Source: Protopterus annectens (Eukaryota; Chordata; Ceratodontiformes; Protopteridae). Taken from it: a stretch of DNA of 64,000 bases. Positions within the stretch are counted from its first letter, which is position 1, and each line of letters begins with the position of its first letter. Location of the stretch: contig NC_056745.1 of NCBI RefSeq assembly GCF_019279795.1, forward strand, positions 1,494,806,490-1,494,870,489, in the 5' to 3' direction. The notes below the pieces were generated by a model. That model made no database searches. It was not told the DNA's origin and saw only the letters and a list, made by a program, of their open reading frames with translations. A program made the translations under genes and the position numbers. Of the stretch, positions 38,101 through 50,139 are shown piece after piece.

Positions 38101-41100
38101 AATAGAAACATTTAGAGATAAGTATAATATGCAGTTTTCAGTAGGGTTACAAACAGATAAAACTAGGAACAATAGAAACATTTAGAGATAAGTATAATAT
38201 GCAGTTTTCAGTAGGGTGACAAACAGATACAACTAGGAACAATAGAAACATTTAGAGATAAGTATAATATGCAGTTTTCAGTAGGGTTACAAACAGATAC
38301 AACTAGGAACAATAGAAACATTTAGAGATAAGTATAATATGCAGTTTTCAGTAGGGTTACAAACAGATACAACTAGGAACAATAGAAACATTTAGAGATA
38401 AGTATAATATGCAGTTTTCAGTAGGGTTACAAACAGATACAACTAGGAACAATAGAAACATTTAGAGATAAGTATAATATGCAGTTTTCAGTAGGGTTAC
38501 AAACAGATACAACTAGGAACAATAGAAACATTTAGAGATAAGTATAATATGCAGTTTTCAGTAGGGTTACAAACAGATACAACTAGGAACAATAGAAACA
38601 TTTAGAGATAAGTATAATATGCAGTTTTCAGTAGGGTTACAAACAGATACAACTAGGAACAATAGAAACATTTAGAGATAAGTATAATATGCAGTTTTCA
38701 GTAGGGTTACAAACAGATACAACTAGGAACAATAGAAACATTTAGAGATAAGTATAATATGCAGTTTTCAGTAGGGTTACAAACAGATACAACTAGGAAC
38801 AATAGAAACATTTAGAGATAAGTATAATATGCAGTTTTCAGTAGGGTTACAAACAGATACAACTAGGAACAATAGAAACATTTAGAGATAAGTATAATAT
38901 GCAGTTTTCAGTAGGGTTACAAACAGATACAACTAGGAACAATAGAAACATTTAGAGATAAGTATAATATGCAGTTTTCAGTAGGGTTACAAACAGATAC
39001 AACTAGGAACAATAGAAACATTTAGAGATAAGTATAATATGCAGTTTTCAGTAGGGTTACAAACAGATACAACTAGGAACAATAGAAACATTTAGAGATA
39101 AGTATAATATGCAGTTTTCAGTAGGGTTACAAACAGATACAACTAGGAACAATAGAAACATTTAGAGATAAGTATAATATGCAGTTTTCAGTAGGGTTAC
39201 AAACAGATACAACTAGGAACAATAGAAACATTTAGAGATAAGTATAATATGCAGTTTTCAGTAGGGTTACAAACAGATACAACTAGGAACAATAGAAACA
39301 TTTAGAGATAAGTATAATATGCAGTTTTCAGTAGGGTTACAAACAGATACAACTAGGAACAATAGAAACATTTAGAGATAAGTATAATATGCAGTTTTCA
39401 GTAGGGTTACAAACAGATAAAACTAGGAACAATAGAAACATTTAGAGATAAGTATAATATGCAGTTTTCAGTAGGGTTACAAACAGATACAACTAGGAAC
39501 AATAGAAACATTTAGAGATAAGTATAATATGCAGTTTTCAGTAGGGTGACAAACAGATACAACTAGGAACAATAGAAACATTTAGAGATAAGTATAATAT
39601 GCAGTTTTCAGTAGGGTTACAAACAGATACAACTAGGAACAATAGAAACATTTAGAGATAAGTATAATATGCAGTTTTCAGTAGGGTGACAAACAGATAC
39701 AACTAGGAACAATAGAAACATTTAGAGATAAGTATAATATGCAGTTTTCAGTAGGGTTACAAACAGATACAACTAGGAACAATAGAAACATTTAGAGATA
39801 AGTATAATATGCAGTTTTCAGTAGGGTTACAAACAGATACAACTAGGAACAATAGAAACATTTAGAGATAAGTATAATATGCAGTTTTCAGTAGGGTTAC
39901 AAACAGATACAACTAGGAACAATAGAAACATTTAGAGATAAGTATAATATGCAGTTTTCAGTAGGGTTACAAACAGATACAACTAGGAACAATAGAAACA
40001 TTTAGAGATAAGTATAATATGCAGTTTTCAGTAGGGTTACAAACAGATACAACTAGGAACAATAGAAACATTTAGAGATAAGTATAATATGCAGTTTTCA
40101 GTAGGGTTACAAACAGATACAACTAGGAACAATAGAAACATTTAGAGATAAGTATAATATGCAGTTTTCAGTAGGGTTACAAACAGATACAACTAGGAAC
40201 AATAGAAACATTTAGAGATAAGTATAATATGCAGTTTTCAGTAGGGTTACAAACAGATACAACTAGGAACAATAGAAACATTTAGAGATAAGTATAATAT
40301 GCAGTTTTCAGTAGGGTTACAAACAGATACAACTAGGAACAATAGAAACATTTAGAGATAAGTATAATATGCAGTTTTCAGTAGGGTTACAAACAGATAA
40401 AACTAGGAACAATAGAAACATTTAGAGATAAGTATAATATGCAGTTTTCAGTAGGGTTACAAACAGATAAAACTAGGAACAATAGAAACATTTAGAGATA
40501 AGTATAATATGCAGTTTTCAGTAGGGTTACAAACAGATAAAACTAGGAACAATAGAAACATTTAGAGATAAGTATAATATGCAGTTTTCAGTAGGGTTAC
40601 AAACAGATAAAACTAGGAACAATAGAAACATTTAGAGATAAGTATAATATGCAGTTTTCAGTAGGGTTACAAACAGATACAACTAGGAACAATAGAAACA
40701 TTTAGAGATAAGTATAATATGCAGTTTTCAGTAGGGTTACAAACAGATAAAACTAGGAACAATAGAAACATTTAGAGATAAGTATAATATGCAGTTTTCA
40801 GTAGGGTTACAAACAGATACAACTAGGAACAATAGAAACATTTAGAGATAAGTATAATATGCAGTTTTCAGTAGGGTTACAAACAGATACAACTAGGAAC
40901 AATAGAAACATTTAGAGATAAGTATAATATGCAGTTTTCAGTAGGGTTACAAACAGATACAACTAGGAACAATAGAAACATTTAGAGATAAGTATAATAT
41001 GCAGTTTTCAGTAGGGTTACAAACAGATACAACTAGGAACAATAGAAACATTTAGAGATAAGTATAATATGCAGTTTTCAGTAGGGTTACAAACAGATAC

Positions 41101-44100
41101 AACTAGGAACAATAGAAACATTTAGAGATAAGTATAATATGCAGTTTTCAGTAGGGTTACAAACAGATAAAACTAGGAACAATAGAAACATTTAGAGATA
41201 AGTATAATATGCAGTTTTCAGTAGGGTTACAAACAGATACAACTAGGAACAATAGAAACATTTAGAGATAAGTATAATATGCAGTTTTCAGTAGGGTTAC
41301 AAACAGATACAACTAGGAACAATAGAAACATTTAGAGATAAGTATAATATGCAGTTTTCAGTAGGGTTACAAACAGATAAAACTAGGAACAATAGAAACA
41401 TTTAGAGATAAGTATAATATGCAGTTTTCAGTAGGGTTACAAACAGATAAAACTAGGAACAATAGAAACATTTAGAGATAAGTATAATATGCAGTTTTCA
41501 GTAGGGTTACAAACAGATACAACTAGGAACAATAGAAACATTTAGAGATAAGTATAATATGCAGTTTTCAGTAGGGTTACAAACAGATACAACTAGGAAC
41601 AATAGAAACATTTAGAGATAAGTATAATATGCAGTTTTCAGTAGGGTTACAAACAGATACAACTAGGAACAATAGAAACATTTAGAGATAAGTATAATAT
41701 GCAGTTTTCAGTAGGGTTACAAACAGATAAAACTAGGAACAATAGAAACATTTAGAGATAAGTATAATATGCAGTTTTCAGTAGGGTTACAAACAGATAA
41801 AACTAGGAACAATAGAAACATTTAGAGATAAGTATAATATGCAGTTTTCAGTAGGGTTACAAACAGATACAACTAGGAACAATAGAAACATTTAGAGATA
41901 AGTATAATATGCAGTTTTCAGTAGGGTTACAAACAGATACAACTAGGAACAATAGAAACATTTAGAGATAAGTATAATATGCAGTTTTCAGTAGGGTTAC
42001 AAACAGATACAACTAGGAACAATAGAAACATTTAGAGATAAGTATAATATGCAGTTTTCAGTAGGGTTACAAACAGATACAACTAGGAACAATAGAAACA
42101 TTTAGAGATAAGTATAATATGCAGTTTTCAGTAGGGTTACAAACAGATACAACTAGGAACAATAGAAACATTTAGAGATAAGTATAATATGCAGTTTTCA
42201 GTAGGGTTACAAACAGATACAACTAGGAACAATAGAAACATTTAGAGATAAGTATAATATGCAGTTTTCAGTAGGGTTACAAACAGATACAACTAGGAAC
42301 AATAGAAACATTTAGAGATAAGTATAATATGCAGTTTTCAGTAGGGTTACAAACAGATACAACTAGGAACAATAGAAACATTTAGAGATAAGTATAATAT
42401 GCAGTTTTCAGTAGGGTTACAAACAGATACAACTAGGAACAATAGAAACATTTAGAGATAAGTATAATATGCAGTTTTCAGTAGGGTTACAAACAGATAA
42501 AACTAGGAACAATAGAAACATTTAGAGATAAGTATAATATGCAGTTTTCAGTAGGGTTACAAACAGATACAACTAGGAACAATAGAAACATTTAGAGATA
42601 AGTATAATATGCAGTTTTCAGTAGGGTTACAAACAGATAAAACTAGGAACAATAGAAACATTTAGAGATAAGTATAATATGCAGTTTTCAGTAGGGTTAC
42701 AAACAGATACAACTAGGAACAATAGAAACATTTAGAGATAAGTATAATATGCAGTTTTCAGTAGGGTTACAAACAGATACAACTAGGAACAATAGAAACA
42801 TTTAGAGATAAGTATAATATGCAGTTTTCAGTAGGGTTACAAACAGATACAACTAGGAACAATAGAAACATTTAGAGATAAGTATAATATGCAGTTTTCA
42901 GTAGGGTTACAAACAGATACAACTAGGAACAATAGAAACATTTAGAGATAAGTATAATATGCAGTTTTCAGTAGGGTTACAAACAGATACAACTAGGAAC
43001 AATAGAAACATTTAGAGATAAGTATAATATGCAGTTTTCAGTAGGGTTACAAACAGATACAACTAGGAACAATAGAAACATTTAGAGATAAGTATAATAT
43101 GCAGTTTTCAGTAGGGTTACAAACAGATACAACTAGGAACAATAGAAACATTTAGAGATAAGTATAATATGCAGTTTTCAGTAGGGTTACAAACAGATAA
43201 AACTAGGAACAATAGAAACATTTAGAGATAAGTATAATATGCAGTTTTCAGTAGGGTTACAAACAGATACAACTAGGAACAATAGAAACATTTAGAGATA
43301 AGTATAATATGCAGTTTTCAGTAGGGTTACAAACAGATACAACTAGGAACAATAGAAACATTTAGAGATAAGTATAATATGCAGTTTTCAGTAGGGTTAC
43401 AAACAGATAAAACTAGGAACAATAGAAACATTTAGAGATAAGTATAATATGCAGTTTTCAGTAGGGTTACAAACAGATACAACTAGGAACAATAGAAACA
43501 TTTAGAGATAAGTATAATATGCAGTTTTCAGTAGGGTTACAAACAGATAAAACTAGGAACAATAGAAACATTTAGAGATAAGTATAATATGCAGTTTTCA
43601 GTAGGGTTACAAACAGATACAACTAGGAACAATAGAAACATTTAGAGATAAGTATAATATGCAGTTTTCAGTAGGGTTACAAACAGATAAAACTAGGAAC
43701 AATAGAAACATTTAGAGATAAGTATAATATGCAGTTTTCAGTAGGGTTACAAACAGATACAACTAGGAACAATAGAAACATTTAGAGATAAGTATAATAT
43801 GCAGTTTTCAGTAGGGTTACAAACAGATAAAACTAGGAACAATAGAAACATTTAGAGATAAGTATAATATGCAGTTTTCAGTAGGGTGACAAACAGATAC
43901 AACTAGGAACAATAGAAACATTTAGAGATAAGTATAATATGCAGTTTTCAGTAGGGTTACAAACAGATACAACTAGGAACAATAGAAACATTTAGAGATA
44001 AGTATAATATGCAGTTTTCAGTAGGGTTACAAACAGATACAACTAGGAACAATAGAAACATTTAGAGATAAGTATAATATGCAGTTTTCAGTAGGGTTAC

Positions 44101-44945
44101 AAACAGATACAACTAGGAACAATAGAAACATTTAGAGATAAGTATAATATGCAGTTTTCAGTAGGGTTACAAACAGATACAACTAGGAACAATAGAAACA
44201 TTTAGAGATAAGTATAATATGCAGTTTTCAGTAGGGTTACAAACAGATAAAACTAGGAACAATAGAAACATTTAGAGATAAGTATAATATGCAGTTTTCA
44301 GTAGGGTTACAAACAGATACAACTAGGAACAATAGAAACATTTAGAGATAAGTATAATATGCAGTTTTCAGTAGGGTTACAAACAGATACAACTAGGAAC
44401 AATAGAAACATTTAGAGATAAGTATAATATGCAGTTTTCAGTAGGGTGACAAACAGATAAAACTAGGAACAATAGAAACATTTAGAGATAAGTATAATAT
44501 GCAGTTTTCAGTAGGGTTACAAACAGATACAACTAGGAACAATAGAAACATTTAGAGATAAGTATAATATGCAGTTTTCAGTAGGGTTACAAACAGATAC
44601 AACTAGGAACAATAGAAACATTTAGAGATAAGTATAATATGCAGTTTTCAGTAGGGTTACAAACAGATAAAACTAGGAACAATAGAAACATTTAGAGATA
44701 AGTATAATATGCAGTTTTCAGTAGGGTTACAAACAGATACAACTAGGAACAATAGAAACATTTAGAGATAAGTATAATATGCAGTTTTCAGTAGGGTTAC
44801 AAACAGATAAAACTAGGAACAATAGAAACATTTAGAGATAAGTATAATATGCAGTTTTCAGTAGGGTGACAAACAGATACAACTAGGAACAATAGAAACA
44901 TTTAGAGATAAGTATAATATGCAGTTTTCAGTAGGGTTACAAACT
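35131..44945. repeat. 70-bp satellite array, about 140 copies
   Basis: A head-to-tail array with a 70-base period: the landmark ATAATATGC occurs from 35171 to 44914. One 13-base insertion (near 36661) is the only change in period. Variation is nearly confined to two sites: GATACAAC/GATAAAAC and GGGTTAC/GGGTGAC. The variants come in runs with no clear higher-order period. No frame is open and no spacer-like variation exists. Each unit has one AGGGTTA. The array lies inside the 3' UTR of LINE alpha. Confidence 0.97.
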
Positions 44946-45100
44946 TATTAAAACATAGCAGACGACATGAAAATCATGCGGCTTCAGTTTCAGACAATAA
45001 TTCTCACAGTTATGGGCTAAGTCTCATCAAGAATTCATACACTTATTAGTGTATATGATTGAAATTCTTAGGGAGAGTTTGCAAGAACAGCGAGTGGTAA

Positions 45101-45900
45101 TTAGTCAGGGTTTAAGCAGGGACATTGCCAATGCTGTTGGAAGTATAGTTTGAGGCTTTTTTTAAACTGTGATAAGGAGGATTGGTGAGTAAGTTTGGCA
45201 GGTAGCATATTCCAAGTTTTGCCTAGTGAGTTGGTGAATAGAGAGTCCCCAGCCACATTCATGTTCTTAGTTGTTTGTACCAGCAGTTTGTCAGCAGAGC
45301 ATAGTGACCTCAGGTTGCTGTATTGTTTGATGATCTTATTTAGTGCTGGAGTTTTTTCGGGTTGATATAGTATTTTGTGGGTTATTACAAGTTGGTTGTA
45401 TCTGAGAAGATTGGGCCACTCCAGCCATCCTAGCTGAGTTAGGTTGATACAATGGAGTGAGGAAGGGTTTGATCCTGTATAGGGAGCCCAGTTTTTTGTT
45501 GACAGATCTGATGGTTTGATTGACATGGATATCATATTTTATGGCGTTATCGACTGTAACACACAGGAGTTTTGTGTGTGTATCTGGGGATATAATTGTG
45601 CCATTGTTGGAACTTATAGTAAAGAATGGTGAGGAGGATTTGCAGGTGGGAGAAAAGATGAGCAGTTTAGTTTTGTTGGGGTTTAATAGAAGCTGACAGT
45701 TTGCAAACCATTTTTCTACATTATTGAAAGTATTCTGGGTTAGGGTCATAAGCAAAGTTGAGGAGGAGGTGGTACATATTAAAGTAGAGTCGTCCGCGTA
45801 TTGGATGCAGGTGGCCTTGGGAGTGATGGTGGGTAGGTCGTTGATAAAGACTGAGAAGAGTAGTGTTCCTAGTATGGAGCCTTGAGGGACGCCTAGAGTA
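45101..45900 (-). pseudogene. LINE alpha RT, second half
   Basis: Two frames cover the RT palm to C-terminus. The first (within 45336-45900) has TLGVPQGSILGTLLFSVFI, the catalytic QYADDSTLICT and LLNPNKTKLLIFSPT. The second (45535-45101) has KILYQPEKTPALNKIIKQYS and GKTWNMLPAKLTHQSSLSQF, ending LNPD at the stop 45101. A frameshift lies at about 45400-45500. The residues that seem to precede TLGVPQGS in the open frame (to 45965) come from LINE beta. Confidence 0.88.
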
Positions 45901-45956
45901 TTATTTGGAATTGACTCCCTGGCTGCTGTGCATACCTGGCCCCAGCGTCTTTTACT

Positions 45957-46240
45957 CTGAAACATTTATCTTGCACTAGGACTGTAATAATCTACCTACT
46001 CGGTGAAAGGACCCCCTGCAAACAAATCGAACCAACTCTTCTATAGAAAAAAAACTTGCCGTTCTGCTTAGGAACCCTGTTCACTAGGAGGCAAGAAAGT
46101 TTGAAACATCTATCTTGCACCAGGACTGTAAGAATCTACCTACCTGGTGAAAGGACCCCCTGCAAACAAATCTAACCAACTCTTCTATAGAAAAGAAACT
46201 TGCTGTCCTGCTTAGGATCTCTGTTCACTAGGAGGCAAGA
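45957..46240 (+). repeat. Tandem 144-bp monomers in LINE beta 5' UTR
   Basis: Two copies of a unit of about 144 bases (starting at about 45958 and 46103), containing CACTAGGACTGTAA/CACCAGGACTGTAA, GGTGAAAGGACCCCCTGC and TCACTAGGAGGCAAGAAAGT. They differ at a handful of positions. They lie at the 5' end of beta, where a LINE promoter would be expected. Confidence 0.8.
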
Positions 46241-47359
46241 AAGTATGTGCTATCTAACAGAGCGATAAAGCTGAACATTTGCTTAATAACTAGTGTATGT
46301 ATAATTACACTACCTAGCCAGGATACCCAGCAGGCATACTCCCCTCTCTACCCCTTAATACATATACATTTTCCACTCCTTGTGCTGTCTCCTGCAACTA
46401 TTTACAGGTGCCTTTGCAAACCCTGTATCATCTATCTCTGCTCTCTAGCTTCTGCTGTAATATAATTTTTGACCATTAAATGGCACTCTAAACTAGGATA
46501 GCTCCTAATACATCTCTCTTTCCCCCTGATTTTAACTTAATTAAAGTTCAGACCCTGAACTAACAAAAGAAGGACTAAGGAACTTCTTCCTGCCAATTTT
46601 TTCCCACTCTATCTGCTACTTTCCACTGGAATTGCACTCAGCTATCCCATACTATCACTACTACTGTTTCCTCCCCTCCATACATATCATTCCCAACTAA
46701 AGTACCCAGTAGTCAGCTGCTCTCGGATTGTTTTTTGCTGACTTTTCTCAGTTACCTGTCTGAACCTGCTCAGTTCGTCCTGTGGGCTCACTCTGCTCCC
46801 CTACCCTACTCCCCATTCCCACCCACCCCAGGGGTCCTACCCATATACCTCTAATTGCCACACCCCATCCCTAGACTTCCATTCCTATCCTCCTACTTAT
46901 TAAAGCACTATCTACAATACCTCTACCACTTAAAGATACTCATTACATTACTAAGCACAAAACAACCAATTTACAAACTTGACACCCTAACTTATTACCC
47001 CTCTATCATCCTCTTCATAATACCTTACCCCAGCAACTTATTTACATTTTCCCTCACTATGCCCATAACACCGATGTCTAAACACACAAAACTATTCTTC
47101 TTACATGCACTCCTACATCTACTATCTATACCCTATGTCCTAACTAAATATGAACATCAAACCTTGAATAACTTTAACCATACCTTTAAGCAACCTTCCC
47201 TGACAAATCTGGCACCTTATCTAAACCACATAAGTATTACATCAACACCCTCCTATCTGCTGCCAAAGTTTAATCGTTTAGTCCACATTAATTATAACCA
47301 ACCCAAGAAAACACTGTAAATTCCTGTATATCATACATAGGATTGACAAACTTAAACTT

Positions 47360-48480
47360 CTAGATGGTGATATCCATCCCAACCCTGGTCCCAACACCAC
47401 AACCACCACTGACCCCCATAAACCAAATCCCTTTACTTCTCAAACCCCTACTAAAGCATCTAATTCTCTCCTTATAGCACACCTCAATATACGGAGCTTA
47501 AACAATAAAGTTGCCCACCTACATGCCCTCTTAGATGTTCACTCCTTTGACATCCTTTGCCTAACAGAAACATGGTCAAAACCTGTAAAGCAAGACAATT
47601 AAATCACCCTACCAGGATACAATATCTTGAGAATAGATCGCAAAACCAAAAAGGGCAGGTGGGGGGGGTAGGAATATTATATAAAACAGAGCTGCAAGTT
47701 GCATCATTAGATGTGCAACCACCTTCTATTAATAACACTGAAATCCTCATTTCTAAACTCCAGATCAACACCTGTAAATCTATCTATATCATATGCTCCT
47801 ATCTTCCTCCTGGTAACAATATAAACACCCTAGAAAATATCCTTTTCTGGCTTTCAACTAACTACCCACAAGAAACCATTGTCCTGGGTGACTTTAATAT
47901 TGACTGGAACACCTGCATCTCAGTCAACCAGACACCCACATAAACCTTTATGGTTGTTCCCAAATTATTACCTCCCCCACCAGGATCCATAAACCTAACA
48001 ACAAAGAAACCACTCTAGACTGGATATTGATAAATAGTCACTCCCTCTCTTATGAAACAAGTATCCTTCCTGGTGATGTCAGTGACCACTCACTGACCTA
48101 CATAATCAGGCAAAAGATCAATACTCACAGACCATCCTTATATAAAACCATTCTGTCCAACAAAAACTTTAGCCCTATTAACTTCCAAACTGAACTGAAA
48201 GCATGTGACTGGTCACCTCTAAGACACCTCCAATTAGATGAAGCAGTATCCTACTTTAATGCCAAATTCTTAGAAATCCTGGGCTATCATGACCCTTCCC
48301 GCTCAATCAGAAATAAGACTCAAACCGCTCCATCGCTAACAAAAGAGACAAGGTACAAAATTCTAATAAGAACTAAAATCTGTGACAAATGGCGAGCAAC
48401 AAAAAACCCAGCTGATCGTCTAACATTTAGACAGCTGAGAAATGCTACCAAAAACTCAATACTTCTAGAAATCTAGATAA
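47360..48480 (+). pseudogene. LINE beta N-terminus and APE endonuclease
   Basis: From about 47360 the frame encodes LLDGDIHPNPGP (a 2A-like motif), then LIAHLNIRSLNNKVAHLHAL, LCLTETWSKPVKQDN and an in-frame stop (about 47600). The APE continues in 47557-47943 (CSYLPPGNNINTLENI, VLGDFNIDWN) and 48027-48476 (VSDHSLTYIIRQK, the catalytic SDH). Known role: nicking target DNA for target-primed reverse transcription. At least three disruptions are present. Confidence 0.85.
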
Positions 48481-50043
48481 AAAATGTTACCACAACAACC
48501 AGCAAACCCACCAACATAAACCTCAAAAGTTCTGGGCAGCTATAAATAGACTTCTACACGCAGGTCAGTCCAAAACTCCTATCCCAACAGGCTACACACA
48601 TGAGAGTCCCAAGCATATTGCTAATGCCTTTAATACCTTTGTTACTGAGGCAGTCCAATTTCTTGTTAATTCACTACCTCCTGTTAGCACAAGCCTGTCA
48701 TCCTCCTTGACTAGTTTACCTCCCTCATTTCATTTACAACCAGTCCCAACATCCCTCATCTGCACTCTTTTTCAAAAACTAAAACCTTGTACCCCCTCAG
48801 CTGACCTTCTACCAGCAGAATATCTACAGATAGCTGCAGCAGCAGTAGCCTTTCCTATTTCCATCCTAATAAATAGAACCATTACTGGAGGAACCATTTC
48901 ATCTATCTGGAAAATCTTCCACATTATCCCACTGCATAAGGGTGGCAACTCAACTGAACTCTCAAACTACCACCCAATAGCTTTACTGTTTCCTTTAGCA
49001 AAAATAATGGAAAAATGTATCCACCGCTAACTACTAGACCACCAACTGCAAAATAACTTACTAGCTGTCAGCATGGCTTCAGGCCTTTCCACAGTACCGC
49101 CACAGCCCTCTTATCCTTCTCTGACTGCATTAACAATAACCGAAACAACAATACTCTATCCTCAGCACTCTTTATCGACCTATCAAAAGCCTTTGATATG
49201 GTTAACCATCAGCTACTCGTGAATATAATTAAGTCTCTCTCACTAGATACACAGGATTTACAATGGTTTAAATCCTACCTAGAAAACAGGCAACAGGCTG
49301 TGCTTCGGGAGAATAATCTAGCCTCTCACCTTCCTATTACCCTAGGTGTCACTCAAGGTTCAATCTTGGGCCCTCTCCTTTTCTCAATTTTTATCAATGA
49401 TCATAAACTAATAATTCCTCAAGCTACATGCATCCAATATGCTGACGACTCCACACTAATATGCTCAGCTACCTCTGCACCTGAACTCCAGTCCCTTACC
49501 CAAACAGTGCTTAACATAGTAGAAAGCTGGTTCTTACAGCATAGCCTCCTCCTGAACCCTAAAAAGACTAAACTACTACTCTTCACTTCCACTCAAAAGT
49601 CCACCCCAATTGATTTCACAGTTATATCCAACAATGGCATTGTCATATCTCCTGACCCAATCACCAAGCTCTTAGGGGTAACAATAGACCATAATCTTAA
49701 CTTTTACACACATATTAACACAACAATAAAATCAGTTAACAGAAAACTAGGTTCCCTCTACAGGATTAAACCCTTCCTTACTCCAACAGCTAGAACAACT
49801 ATTGCCCATACCCATCTTATCTCTACCCTCCTCTACACCTCTCTCATTTATACCAACCTATCAAAAAACAACCTTAACAAACTAGCTACCTCCTACAGCA
49901 ACATTGCCAGATTTGCTACTGGTTTCTCGTTTAGAACTCACCACTGTCAAAACATCAACTAGGTTGGCTGGAACTACATAATCAGTTTCAGTTTCACCAA
50001 CTTATTATTGCCCACAAGATCCTCTATCTTACAAAAAATACTG
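48481..50043 (+). pseudogene. LINE beta reverse transcriptase, first part
   Basis: Frames at 48707-49030 (SSIWKIFHIIPLHKGGNS, LFPLAKIMEKC) and 49198-49962. The latter carries TLGVTQGSILGPLLFSIFIN-type sequence, the catalytic QYADDSTLICS, LLLNPKKTKLLLFTST, LLGVTIDHNLNFYTHINT and RKLGSLYRIKPFLTP. One frameshift separates the two frames and a stop lies near 49030. The sequence is cut at 50043 by the CR1 block. Confidence 0.87.
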
Positions 50044-50139
50044 TGCTAGCGTGTTTGGTAGCACGCAAAAGCACTTATCTTTTTGTTATATGAAATACAT
50101 ACTTGTTTTATGTTTTATATCATGGTGGTCCTATCCTGT

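Noticed and set aside
35131..44945. CRISPR array
   Set aside because: The whole 70-bp unit repeats with no unique spacers, and the context is a vertebrate LINE 3' UTR.
35131..44945. Telomeric or centromeric array because of AGGGTTA in each unit
   Set aside because: Only one such heptamer per 70 bases and the array is enclosed by LINE sequence; no independent evidence of centromere or telomere function.
46855..47319. 154-residue frame as a separate gene or LINE beta ORF1
   Set aside because: Low-complexity Leu/Thr/Pro/Tyr composition in a C-rich leader, no Cys or RNA-binding motif, and no open counterpart in LINE alpha; treated as leader sequence.
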